In this document: positions 16,808 to 24,921 of the stretch, piece after piece
Layout of the letters: each line of letters opens with the position of its first letter
Position numbering within the stretch: position 1 is the stretch's first letter
From: Candidatus Eiseniibacteriota bacterium
GTDB taxonomy: Bacteria > Orphanbacterota > Orphanbacteria > Orphanbacterales > Orphanbacteraceae
DNA: 55,663 bases
Direction: 5' to 3'
Assembly: GCA_024276995.1 (NCBI GenBank)
Contig: JAJRWB010000029.1
Coordinates: 1-55,663 of the forward strand
The notes under the pieces: generated by a model
The model's database searches: none
Told to the model about the DNA's origin: nothing
What the model saw: only the letters and a program-made list of their open reading frames with translations
Made by a program: the position numbers and the translations under genes

Positions 16808-16867
16808 AAGTGACTTCGCGAATTCATTCTTGAAATCGATGGCAAAGCAAAAGAGGGGGAAGAAAAG

Positions 16868-18346
16868 ATGAGCGCAAGACGAATCAGGGGGGTGGCGGCG
16901 AAGCTGGGCGGCGCGGCGATCGTCGTCGCCGTGATCGGCTGGATCGCCGTCAGCTACTCCACGCCGACCGAGGCGGCACCGTCCGGAGGAGAGGCGCTGT
17001 CGTACGCCAGGGACCTGGGGAAGGCGTTCACCGGCGTCGCAAAGTCGGTGGTGCCCTCGGTGGTCACCATCAGCAGCGACAAGGTAATCCATACCGCAGG
17101 CAGAATGCCCGAAGGCCACGGCGAGTTCGACGAGTTCTTCGGTCGCTTCTTCGGAATGCCCGGAATGCCGGGAATGGACGGTGGCGAGGTGAGGCAGCGC
17201 GCCCTCGGCTCGGGGGTGATCGTCAGCGACGATGGATACATCGTGACGAATAACCATGTCGTATCCGACGCCGAGGAGATCTCCGTCACGCTGTCCAGCG
17301 GCGACGAATTCGAGGCCGAACTGGTCGGCACCGATCCGAAGACCGACGTGGCAGTGATCAAGATCGACGGCAAAGGTCTCCCCCACGCCAACCTGGGAGA
17401 TTCGGACGATGTCGAGGTAGGCGAATGGGTGCTCGCCATAGGCTCGCCGTTCAGCCAGGAACTGGGCGCCACGGTGACCGCCGGCATCGTTTCGGCGACC
17501 GGGCGCGGACTCGGCCTGGCGAACTACGAAGATTTCATCCAGACCGACGCGGCGATCAACCCGGGAAACTCGGGAGGCGCCCTCGTCAATCTCGACGGCG
17601 AAGTGATCGGGATCAACACGGCGATCGCCACTCGGTCGGGCGGCTCGCAGGGTGTCGGCTTCGCCATCCCGATCAACATGGTGCGGGATATCGAGAACGA
17701 CCTGATCGATGACGGCAAGGTGACGCGCGGCTGGATCGGCATCGCCATCCAGCCGATCACCAAGGAGTTCCAGGAGGCGTTCGACCTTCCGAACCGGTCC
17801 GGCGTCCTCGTCTCCAAGGTGGAACCGGGAAGCCCCGCCGAGGAAGCGGGTTTGAAGCAAAGAGACGTGATCCGCTACCTGAACGGCGAGGAGATCGAGT
17901 CGTTCCGCGCCTTCCGCAACGAGGTGGCCCGCACCGAACCGGGCACGCGGATCCGGCTCGGCGTCGACCGGGGAGGTAAGGATAAGAAGATCACCGTGGT
18001 GCTCGGCACGTTCCCGGAGGACGGCGAGACTCCCGCCGCGTCGGACCGGCGCAGCGGTGAGAAGCTCGGTATCGAAGTGACGAACATCACGCCCGAACTG
18101 CAGCGCCGCTTCAATCTCGACAGGAGCGAAGGGGTGGTGGTGACTTCCGTCCGCAGAGGGAGCGTGGCGGCACGCAACGGTATCGCCCCCGGAGACGTCA
18201 TCCTCGAGACGAACCGCACCGAGGTGTACGGCGTGAGCGAGTATCGCAAAGCGATCGGCAAGGTCGATCCGGGCGACGTGGTCCTCCTCCTCGTGGAAAG
18301 GGGAGACAACACGCGATTCGTGGCGCTTCGGGTGCCGAAGAAGTAG
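16868..18346 (+). CDS. HtrA/DegP-type periplasmic serine protease with two PDZ domains
   Basis: 492 residues, standard DegP/DegQ length. An N-terminal signal/anchor helix spans about 14-30. The trypsin-like protease domain carries His130 (TNNHVV), Asp160 (KTDVAVIKI) and Ser235 (NPGNSGGAL). PDZ1 lies at about 275-370 ([10 protein letters not shown]) and PDZ2 at about 390-490 ([17 protein letters not shown]). A Met/Gly-rich LA-loop segment lies near 96-104. It degrades or refolds damaged envelope proteins. The ribosome site GAGGGGGAAG precedes the ATG, and a hairpin terminator follows. Confidence 0.95.
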   Translation: MSARRIRGVAAKLGGAAIVVAVIGWIAVSYSTPTEAAPSGGEALSYARDLGKAFTGVAKSVVPSVVTISSDKVIHTAGRMPEGHGEFDEFFGRFFGMPGMPGMDGGEVRQRALGSGVIVSDDGYIVTNNHVVSDAEEISVTLSSGDEFEAELVGTDPKTDVAVIKIDGKGLPHANLGDSDDVEVGEWVLAIGSPFSQELGATVTAGIVSATGRGLGLANYEDFIQTDAAINPGNSGGALVNLDGEVIGINTAIATRSGGSQGVGFAIPINMVRDIENDLIDDGKVTRGWIGIAIQPITKEFQEAFDLPNRSGVLVSKVEPGSPAEEAGLKQRDVIRYLNGEEIESFRAFRNEVARTEPGTRIRLGVDRGGKDKKITVVLGTFPEDGETPAASDRRSGEKLGIEVTNITPELQRRFNLDRSEGVVVTSVRRGSVAARNGIAPGDVILETNRTEVYGVSEYRKAIGKVDPGDVVLLLVERGDNTRFVALRVPKK

Positions 18347-18373
18347 ACGGTTCATCGGCGAAGCGATTGAGTG

Positions 18374-18406
18374 AAAGAGGGGTGGGTTCCGGGCCCGCCC
18401 CTCTTT
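18374..18406 (+). terminator. Hairpin terminator after htrA
   Basis: Stem of 13 bp: AAAGAGGGGTGGG pairs with CCCGCCCCTCTTT (one T-G wobble) around a short loop, 28 bases after the htrA stop. The 3' tract is only TTT before the next gene's -10 box begins, so the terminator and the next promoter touch. Confidence 0.65.
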
Positions 18407-18411
18407 ATAAT
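18406..18411 (+). promoter_or_regulatory. -10 box of the phosphatase gene (predicted leaderless)
   Basis: Perfect TATAAT whose first base is 13 nt before the ATG at 18419. No good -35 is visible because that region is the htrA terminator stem. No Shine-Dalgarno precedes either ATG (18410, 18419), consistent with a leaderless transcript. Confidence 0.45.
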
Positions 18412-18418
18412 GCTTTCC

Positions 18419-19045
18419 ATGTACCGTCTCGAAAAGCTCGATAGGATGGTGCGCGATTTCGCAGCCCGGATCCTGCAGGCCCTCGGCGTGGCGGGGCGTG
18501 TCTATCTCCGTCCCCTCGTCGATCTTCCCGGTCGCGCACAGGGAAGACGGTTGTCGATCCTATTCCTATGCAAGGGAAACGTCTGCCGGAGCGCGTACGC
18601 CGAGGCCCGGTTTCGCGCTCTCCTCGCGCCCGGAGGCCGGCACGCCGTCTCCTCGGCCGGCCTGGAGACGACGGCGGGAAGCGCCGCTCATCCGGGCGCG
18701 GTCGACGCGGCCGCCCTCAGGGGAATCGATCTCTCCGCCCACACAACCCGCCCGTTCACCGAGGCGATGGCGGAGGAGGCCGATCTGATCATCGCGATGG
18801 AACCGTCACACCTGAGAAGACTCCGCCGTCTCTCCGCCGAAGGGAGGAAGAAGGCGATTCTCCTCGGGGCGCTCCTCCTCGACGAGGGCGAGGCACTCTC
18901 CACACCCGACCCGTACGGGAAGACGCCCGACGTGTTCGCCCGATGTTTCGAAAAGATCGACCGCGCCCTCGAGCGGCTTCTCGGCAGGCTCGATCGGTCC
19001 GAAGGGGCGAGGAAAGGGGAACTCGATGAGCCGGGAACCGGATAG
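18419..19045 (+). CDS. Low-molecular-weight protein tyrosine phosphatase-like protein
   Basis: 208 residues from the ATG at 18419. An earlier in-frame GTG (18371) lies inside the htrA terminator, and an ATG at 18410 overlaps the -10 box. After an N-terminal extension of about 45 residues, the P-loop CKGNVCRS begins at Cys51 and gives the C-x5-R signature (Cys51, Arg57). The general-acid Asp is in TPDPYGK near 170. The family dephosphorylates tyrosine, and members in polysaccharide loci control tyrosine kinases of export systems. Here it overlaps an ATP-grasp gene and precedes a glycosyltransferase. No bacterial tyrosine kinase is in the window. Confidence 0.82.
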   Translation: MYRLEKLDRMVRDFAARILQALGVAGRVYLRPLVDLPGRAQGRRLSILFLCKGNVCRSAYAEARFRALLAPGGRHAVSSAGLETTAGSAAHPGAVDAAALRGIDLSAHTTRPFTEAMAEEADLIIAMEPSHLRRLRRLSAEGRKKAILLGALLLDEGEALSTPDPYGKTPDVFARCFEKIDRALERLLGRLDRSEGARKGELDEPGTG

Positions 19046-20279
19046 GATACTCGTTCTCGACGGTGAGACGCGCAAGGCGCTCGCCGTGGTCCGTTCTCTC
19101 GGCGCCGCCGGCCTCACCGTGGGGGTCGCGTCGGCCGACCGGAGGGGAATCGCCTTGGCGAGCCGCTATGCGGCGGAACGCTTCCGTTCACCCGACGCCA
19201 AGAGCGATCCCGGCGAATACGTCAGGTGGCTCCTCGACAAGGTCGAGAAATGGCGCCCCCAGCTCCTTCTCCCGCTCACCGACCGTTCGGTGACTCTCGT
19301 CCTGGGCGAGGAGAAACGGCTCGCTTCTCTCACCACGCTCCCTTTCGTCCCCGAGCCTCTCTTCCGGACGGTGGCCGACAAGGGGGAACTCGTCCGCATC
19401 GCGAAGACGATCGGCGTTACCGTACCGGAAACGATCGAGATCCCTCCTGTCGATGCAAGGCCGGCCGATCTTGCCGAAAGAATCGCCGCGTTCCCTTTCC
19501 CGGCCGTGCTGAAACCGGAGATCTCGGAAACGATCCACCACGGGAGATTCGTCAAGAGTCCCGTCCGCTATGTCGGTTCGCCCGCCGACGTCGAATCGCT
19601 CATCGATCCGGCGAAGAACCGGCGTTTCCAAGATGTCCCCTTCCTCCTCCAGGAGAGGATCGCCGGACGGGGTGTGGGCGTCTTCTTCCTCTGTTACGAG
19701 GGGGAGGTGGTCGCCCGGTTCTGCCACCGCAGAAAGCTCGAAAAACCGCCGAGCGGAGGGGTGAGCGTTCTTTGCGAAAGCATTCCCGAATCGGAGGCGC
19801 CCGTCGAAGAGGCCCGGAAGTTGGTGAATCATCTCCGGTGGAGCGGTGTCGCCATGGTGGAGTTCAAGGAAACCCCCGGCGGCGAGCACTACCTGATGGA
19901 GATCAATCCCCGCTTCTGGGGTTCGCTGCAGCTCGCCATCGACGCGGGCGTCGACTTTCCCGTGCTCCTCTACCGGCTCTACGCCCCCGGGTTCGAGCGG
20001 ACGGCGGAGAATCTCACTCGGCTGCGCGAAAGCGTCGCCCCGTACACGCCGCGCCGGCGACTCCGGTGGCTTCTCGGTACACTCGACCATTTCATCATCC
20101 GGCTGAAGGAATCGCCGGGGACGACGCTCCGCGACGTGTTCCTTCACAACACCCTCCTCTTCTTCGACACGTCGTGCTACACCCGCCTCCAGGTCTTCCG
20201 GGAGGACGACATGAGACCTTTCTTCCACGAAGCGAGGCGCTGGGTGGCGGACATCCTCCGGCGGCCGAAAGATGAGTGA
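19026..20279 (+). CDS. ATP-grasp domain protein (carboxylate-amine/thiol ligase-like)
   Basis: 417 residues, overlapping the phosphatase end by 20 bases. An N-terminal Rossmann-like preATP-grasp domain (RILVLDGETRKALAVVRSLG) is followed by ATP-grasp subdomains. These include FPAVLKPEIS (nucleotide-binding Lys), PFLLQERIAGRGVGVFF, and the metal-binding EINPRFWGSLQLAIDAG near 295-310. Similar proteins, often annotated as carbamoyl-phosphate synthase-like ligases, occur in cell-surface polysaccharide clusters. They probably form an amide or ester bond on a sugar or lipid precursor. The substrate is unknown. Confidence 0.8.
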   Translation: MSREPDRILVLDGETRKALAVVRSLGAAGLTVGVASADRRGIALASRYAAERFRSPDAKSDPGEYVRWLLDKVEKWRPQLLLPLTDRSVTLVLGEEKRLASLTTLPFVPEPLFRTVADKGELVRIAKTIGVTVPETIEIPPVDARPADLAERIAAFPFPAVLKPEISETIHHGRFVKSPVRYVGSPADVESLIDPAKNRRFQDVPFLLQERIAGRGVGVFFLCYEGEVVARFCHRRKLEKPPSGGVSVLCESIPESEAPVEEARKLVNHLRWSGVAMVEFKETPGGEHYLMEINPRFWGSLQLAIDAGVDFPVLLYRLYAPGFERTAENLTRLRESVAPYTPRRRLRWLLGTLDHFIIRLKESPGTTLRDVFLHNTLLFFDTSCYTRLQVFREDDMRPFFHEARRWVADILRRPKDE

Positions 20280-21414
20280 CGCAAACCGCCCATCCCTCCT
20301 TTTCTTCATCGAAACGGGAGGTCCGGGAGGAGCGGAGCGCGTGGTGCTTCATCTCGCGAAGGCATTCCAGGAGCGGCAACACGCCGTCACGGTCGCCACG
20401 CTGAGAGAGGGGTGGCTCACCGAGAACCTGACGGCCGAGCAGATCGACCATGTGTGCATCCGCAGCGAACGGCGTTTCGACGTCGCGTTGCCGGTCCGAC
20501 TGGCGCGCGTGGCGGCTGGGAGGAGCGCGCGTGTGATCCACAGCCACCTCCTCGACTCGAATGTCTACGGCGCTCTCGCGGCGAAGCTGGGGGGCCTCCC
20601 CCACGTCGCCACGGAGCACGGCGACGTGCATCACATCGCCCGGAAGCGATTCGCCCGCGAAAAAATCCGCCTCCTCGCCCTCCTCGGCACGCGCTTCACC
20701 GCCGTCTCCCGCTTCACCGCCGACCGTCTCGCCGAACTCGGCATCGACGCCGGCCGGATCGACGCCGTTCCGAACCCGATCGAGCCGCCCGCCGAGATCG
20801 ACGGGGAGACGAGAAGAGCGAGCCGCGGTCTTCTCGGTGTTCACGACGAGTGGAACCGTCATTGGATCTGGCTTCACGTGGCGAATATCCGCCCGGTGAA
20901 GGACCAAGAGACGCTCATCCGCGGCTTCGCCGCAGCGAAACGCCTCTCTTCCCGCGACCAGACGCTCTGCATTGTGGGCGACGGCGAGGGCAGGGCCGCC
21001 CTCGAACGGCTCGCCGCGCGCCTCGTTCCCGACGGTTCGATCCGCTTCCTCGGCTTTCGCGACGATGTCCCCGCATGGCTCGGCGCGGCGGACGGCATCG
21101 TCCTTTCCTCACGGTCGGAAGCGATGCCGATGTCTCTCCTCGAGGGGATCGCCGCCCGGCTTTTCCCGGTGAGCACCGACGTGGGGGGAGTGGGGGAAAT
21201 GATCCGCGAACGGGAGGGCTCTCTCGTCCCTCCCGGCGATCCGGAATCGCTGGGCCGGGCGCTCGCCGCCGCCGCCGACGATCCCGCCGTCTCGCGGAAG
21301 CGTGCCGGTACCGCGGCGATGAGAGTTCGGCGGGATTGTTCCACCGGCGCGGTGTGCGAATCGTATCTCCGAATCTATCGCGAACTGTGCGACGGGAGAG
21401 CGTCGCACTCATGA
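20272..21414 (+). CDS. GT4-family glycosyltransferase
   Basis: 380 residues, overlapping the ATP-grasp gene by 8 bases. The GT-B fold pattern is clear. The N-terminus has ETGGPGGAERVVLHLAKAF (acceptor-side Gly loop), and a middle EHGDVHH strand follows. The C-terminal donor domain has RPVKDQETLIRGFA, a GDGEGRAALE turn, and a SRSEAMPMSLLEGIAA segment carrying the family Glu-x7-Glu-like motif. It should transfer a sugar from a nucleotide donor to a lipid or glycan acceptor at the cytoplasmic face. The overlaps argue that the three products act in one pathway, probably envelope glycan modification. Confidence 0.85.
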   Translation: MSDANRPSLLFFIETGGPGGAERVVLHLAKAFQERQHAVTVATLREGWLTENLTAEQIDHVCIRSERRFDVALPVRLARVAAGRSARVIHSHLLDSNVYGALAAKLGGLPHVATEHGDVHHIARKRFAREKIRLLALLGTRFTAVSRFTADRLAELGIDAGRIDAVPNPIEPPAEIDGETRRASRGLLGVHDEWNRHWIWLHVANIRPVKDQETLIRGFAAAKRLSSRDQTLCIVGDGEGRAALERLAARLVPDGSIRFLGFRDDVPAWLGAADGIVLSSRSEAMPMSLLEGIAARLFPVSTDVGGVGEMIREREGSLVPPGDPESLGRALAAAADDPAVSRKRAGTAAMRVRRDCSTGAVCESYLRIYRELCDGRASHS

Positions 21415-21444
21415 GAGCGGGACGACCGCCGGGCCGCCCCGCTC
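21415..21444 (+). terminator. Possible hairpin between convergent genes
   Basis: GAGCGGG (21415-21421) and CCCGCTC (21438-21444) can pair immediately after the glycosyltransferase stop. The loop is GC-rich and there is no T-run, so its termination strength is doubtful. Confidence 0.3.
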
Positions 21445-21466
21445 CGGATCGATCGGTGCCGTCGAT

Positions 21467-22081
21467 CTATAAGGGCGGCTCCGGCACGTCCACGGTCTGC
21501 TCGATCACCACGTTGATCCTGAGGCACGCCCGCCAGTTGAAGACGATCGGGTCGCCCTGGGATGGATTCGGGTTGACGTCGCCGTTGTTCACGGTGAACT
21601 CGATCACCGGTTCCTGGCCGCCGAGGTAATCGGCGAGGGCGTCGTTCAGCAGGGCGACCCCAGCCGAAGTGAGCGCCGCGTCCTTCTTCTGCCCGAGCAG
21701 TCCGACCACCGATTCGCTCGTGTAGTCGAGGAGCGTCACCGCCGATCCTCCGCCGTCGACTCTTCGCACGGTGATCCCCCCGGAGATGATCCAATCGGTC
21801 GTCCCCGTGTAGCTCGTCACGCCGTACGATCCGCTTTCCAGCGTGGCGCTCTTGATGTCGCTCTTGCTGTATCCGTTATCGCTCAAGATCTGGTCGATCT
21901 GGTCGGCGTAGTCGATTTCCACCGACGTGGCGAACGTCTCGCTCGTCGAATTCTCGGCGAATTCGGCGCACGTCTCCTCCTTGATCACCACGTCGATCAC
22001 CTTCTCCTCGAGAAGGCAGTTCTCGCCGCTCACCAGGAGCGCCACGATGAAAACTCCGAACAGTATGAGATTCTTGTTCAT
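21467..22081 (-). CDS. Secreted protein of unknown function
   Basis: 204 residues. A hydrophobic signal (about residues 4-18) precedes a Cys at 22, but the residues before it (Gly-Glu-Asn) do not fit a lipobox, so signal peptidase I cleavage is likelier. The mature part is acidic and Ser/Thr-rich with predicted alternating strands. It carries three further Cys residues in total (ENC, ETC, RAC). I do not recognise the family. It sits 25 bases downstream of the DUF6588-like gene on the same strand and ends convergent with the glycosyltransferase. Confidence 0.65.
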   Translation of the reverse strand: MNKNLILFGVFIVALLVSGENCLLEEKVIDVVIKEETCAEFAENSTSETFATSVEIDYADQIDQILSDNGYSKSDIKSATLESGSYGVTSYTGTTDWIISGGITVRRVDGGGSAVTLLDYTSESVVGLLGQKKDAALTSAGVALLNDALADYLGGQEPVIEFTVNNGDVNPNPSQGDPIVFNWRACLRINVVIEQTVDVPEPPL

Positions 22082-22106
22082 ACCGGATCCTTCCTCTCCC
22101 GCAACG

Positions 22107-23033
22107 CTACAGGCCGACGGCCGCGCCGATCGAGATACTGTTCTGACTCGCCACGTTGACCTCTCCGTGGAGATTGAGCAGATACAGCTTCGCGGCGAGA
22201 CCGAGGGTCAGGTGCATGCTCTTGTCCGATCCGCAGTCGAGGCTGATCGCCTCGCCCGTGTTGATATCCTCGTAGTTCACGTCCATGGAGAATGTGTCGA
22301 ACGAAAGCCCCCCGTACGGTTCGAGCATGCCGAATCCCTTGCTCGCCTGAACCCCGATCGAGAGCGTATTCGTCGACAAAAGGTCGTCGCCCGCGTCGTT
22401 CTCCCCGACGGTGAACGACTGCCAGAGGAACCCGGCCGCGAGGTCGACGGGAAAGAGCGGAAGATACTGGGAGATACTGTGTCGCACGCCGAGCCCGATG
22501 AGACTGATCTTTCCCAGCTCTACGTCTCCCGTATCCATGGCGAAATAGCGGATCACCGCCTCGGTGCCCATGATCGATCCGACACGGATCTGCGGCACCG
22601 CCAACGCGAACGCGTCGAGATTGAACCCCCCGGGGAAGGCATACGCCGTTCCGTTGTCCCCTTGCACTTCCACCGATTCCCCTCCCACGATGGTGGGCGC
22701 CTCGACGGTCTGCGCAGGAGTGAATGCCCCCTCGGTGGTGGCGTTGAAGACTCGGTCCTCGTCGCCGAACCGGACCGACATGTAACGAAGTTCGAGCTTG
22801 AAGTGCGGTCCCGCTGCGGGAACCTTGCCCGAATAGTACCATCCGTCATTCAGATCTGCGCCGAACGCGTCGGCGAGGGGTTGGAGATAGCCGATGGCGT
22901 TGTCGCCGGTGTACGCGGAGAGTTGGTCTTCGATCTGCGCCGCCGCGGGCAGGGCGATCGCCATGAGCGGCAACAACATCCCAAGGACCGCCGGGGCGCT
23001 TCCGGGACCCCTCGGAACACGGTTCGGACTCAT
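22107..23033 (-). CDS. DUF6588-like secreted / outer-membrane beta-barrel protein
   Basis: 308 residues with a signal peptide (cleavage after Ala-Ala-Ala near 31). The start is supported by AAAGGAG before the ATG. The motif IGYLQPLADAFGADLNDGWYYSG near the mature N-terminus is characteristic of the DUF6588 family. Alternating amphipathic strands follow to the C-terminus (HGEVNVASQNSISIGAAVGL). This suggests a small barrel or surface-exposed beta protein. The family is known from FCB-type genomes but has no assigned role. It lies downstream of the ETF-quinone oxidoreductase gene by 64 bases. Confidence 0.72.
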   Translation of the reverse strand: MSPNRVPRGPGSAPAVLGMLLPLMAIALPAAAQIEDQLSAYTGDNAIGYLQPLADAFGADLNDGWYYSGKVPAAGPHFKLELRYMSVRFGDEDRVFNATTEGAFTPAQTVEAPTIVGGESVEVQGDNGTAYAFPGGFNLDAFALAVPQIRVGSIMGTEAVIRYFAMDTGDVELGKISLIGLGVRHSISQYLPLFPVDLAAGFLWQSFTVGENDAGDDLLSTNTLSIGVQASKGFGMLEPYGGLSFDTFSMDVNYEDINTGEAISLDCGSDKSMHLTLGLAAKLYLLNLHGEVNVASQNSISIGAAVGL

Positions 23034-23097
23034 AAGCTGCTCCTTTCCCGTTCGGTTCCTGCACGGTCTCGGCTGCGGGCACCGGCCGAAACCCGAA

Positions 23098-24780
23098 TCA
23101 CATTTTCTCGTAGTCCGGACCTCCCCCGCCTTCGGGAGGAGTCCAGCGGATCACCTGGTAAGGATCGATGATGTCACAGGTCTTGCAATGCACACAGTTC
23201 GCGAAATCGATTCGCACACGCCCTTTCCCGCCGTCCGCATCCTTCTCCCATATGTAAACATTCGCCGGGCAGAATCGCTCGCAAGGATTGCCGTACTCCT
23301 CGGCGCACCGATTCGAGCAGATGTCGCGATCGAGGATCTTCAGGTGAGCGACCTGGTCTTCGAGATGTTCCGTCCCCGACTTGAACAGGTCGGTGAGCTT
23401 GTCGAAGGTGTACTCGCCGTCGAACGACCGATCCGGCCTGCCCGGCTGCGATCCGCCGTAGAAGGAGCGGATCGTCTCCATCCGCTCGTGGCCGGGACGC
23501 GCGCCCATGTTGTCCCTGAAACCCCGCCCGCCCGTGGCGATCTGCGCCGCGGAATGGATGAGGCCCATCCAAAGCCCGTTATCGAAACCCTGGTGGAAGT
23601 TCCTCGAGCGGTGAAGCTCATCGCCGATCGGACCTTTCCGCACCGCTTCGTCGTACGACGAGAGCGCGCCGGCGGACGAGTCACCTGTGATCATCGAGCG
23701 CAGCACCGCCTCGGCGGCGAGCATTCCCGAGCGGATCGCCGTGTGTATCCCCTTCAATCTCATGGGGTTGAGGAGTGAGGCCGTGTCACCCGCCAAGAGG
23801 ACGCCGTCCGACGAGAGGCGCGGTATCGAGTAGTAGCCCCCCAGGGGCATCGTCTTCGCGCCGTACCCTTCGAGCGAACCCCCTTCGAGAATCCCGCGGA
23901 TCACCGGATGGGTTTTCCACTCCTGGAAGCAAGCGTGGGGATCGAGGAACGGATCGTGGTAGTCGAGGCCGACCACGAGCCCCGCGGAAACGTAACCGTT
24001 TCGCATTCCGTAAAGCCAGCCTCCGCCGTACGTGTCCGGCTTCAGGGGAAAGCCCATGGTGTGGATCACACGGCCCGGAGCGAGTCTCCCGTCGGGCACC
24101 TTCCATAATTCCTTTATACCGAGACCGTATACCTGCGGATTCTTCCCGGCAAATCGATCGGCGTGCGACTCGAAGAGCTGCTTCGCCAGGTTTCCCCGCG
24201 TCCCTTCGCCCAGCACGGTGACCGGGGCGAGAAAGTCGGCGCCCGGCTGGTAATTCGCCTTCTCGTTCCCCTCCTTATCGATCCCCTTATCCGCCGTCCG
24301 GACGCCGACGACCCGACCATCCTCTTCGAGGATCTCCGAGCCGGGAAACGTGGGGAAGATCTCCACACCCTCCTCTTCCGCCACGCCGGCGAGCCATTTC
24401 ACGAGATCTCCCACGCTGACCACGCAGCAACCGTGGTTCCTCATCGGCGGCGGCGTGAACGGCACGCGGATCTTTCCCCCGGCGGTGAGGAGATAGAGAT
24501 CCTCGCCGGCGACCTCGGCCTCGACGGGACATCCCTTCTCCTTGTAATCGGGGATCAGTTCGCTCAACGCCGCCGGATCGAGCACCGCCCCCGAGAGAGA
24601 ATGGGCGCCCGGTTCCTTCCCCTTCTCGATGACCGCGATGAACGGTTCGTCGATCTTCTTTTCCGCTGTTTCGTTATGTTTCCGGATCAGCCGGGCGAGA
24701 TGGATCGCGCCCGCGAGAGACGCCGGACCGGCGCCGACGAAGAGGGCATCGACTTCCACGACTTCCCTGTCAGGAGGCAT
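23098..24780 (-). CDS. Electron transfer flavoprotein-ubiquinone oxidoreductase
   Basis: 560 residues from the ATG at 24780, chosen because GGGGGA lies 9 nt upstream; ATGs at 24789 and 24804 are alternatives. The N-terminal FAD-binding Rossmann motif is VGAGPASLAGAIHLARL. The middle part contains GTRGNLAKQL and the GDTASLLNPMRLKGIHTAI flavin motif. The C-terminal 4Fe-4S ferredoxin-like domain has Cys residues in CERFCP and CVHCKTCD. It passes electrons from reduced ETF to membrane quinone during fatty or amino acid oxidation. No etfA or etfB lies in the window, so its partner must be elsewhere. Confidence 0.93.
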   Translation of the reverse strand: MPPDREVVEVDALFVGAGPASLAGAIHLARLIRKHNETAEKKIDEPFIAVIEKGKEPGAHSLSGAVLDPAALSELIPDYKEKGCPVEAEVAGEDLYLLTAGGKIRVPFTPPPMRNHGCCVVSVGDLVKWLAGVAEEEGVEIFPTFPGSEILEEDGRVVGVRTADKGIDKEGNEKANYQPGADFLAPVTVLGEGTRGNLAKQLFESHADRFAGKNPQVYGLGIKELWKVPDGRLAPGRVIHTMGFPLKPDTYGGGWLYGMRNGYVSAGLVVGLDYHDPFLDPHACFQEWKTHPVIRGILEGGSLEGYGAKTMPLGGYYSIPRLSSDGVLLAGDTASLLNPMRLKGIHTAIRSGMLAAEAVLRSMITGDSSAGALSSYDEAVRKGPIGDELHRSRNFHQGFDNGLWMGLIHSAAQIATGGRGFRDNMGARPGHERMETIRSFYGGSQPGRPDRSFDGEYTFDKLTDLFKSGTEHLEDQVAHLKILDRDICSNRCAEEYGNPCERFCPANVYIWEKDADGGKGRVRIDFANCVHCKTCDIIDPYQVIRWTPPEGGGGPDYEKM

Positions 24781-24833
24781 CGAGCGCATTCCCCCGTGAA
24801 TCATGCGACGGTCCGTATCACGTCCGGATCCAG

Positions 24834-24862
24834 AGGGTAGCAGCCGGGGAGAGGCGCTTCAA
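24834..24862 (-). promoter_or_regulatory. Promoter of the ETF-quinone oxidoreductase gene
   Basis: Minus strand: -35 TTGAAG (24862-24857), 17-nt spacer, -10 TACCCT (24839-24834). The predicted start is near 24827, about 47 nt before the preferred ATG. Confidence 0.55.
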
Positions 24863-24921
24863 GCAAAAGAGAGGGAATCACCCGCGGGAGAGATCGAAGG
24901 AAACCGGTAGGAGGCGGTCGT

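Noticed and set aside
16232-18355. 707-codon minus-strand frame covering htrA
   Set aside because: Only its last 139 codons are protein-like. The rest lies opposite the well-defined htrA gene and is His/Arg/Asp-rich shadow sequence.
23098-24780. Geranylgeranyl reductase as an alternative to ETF-quinone oxidoreductase
   Set aside because: The C-terminal 4Fe-4S domain and full-length motif order fit ETF-QO only.
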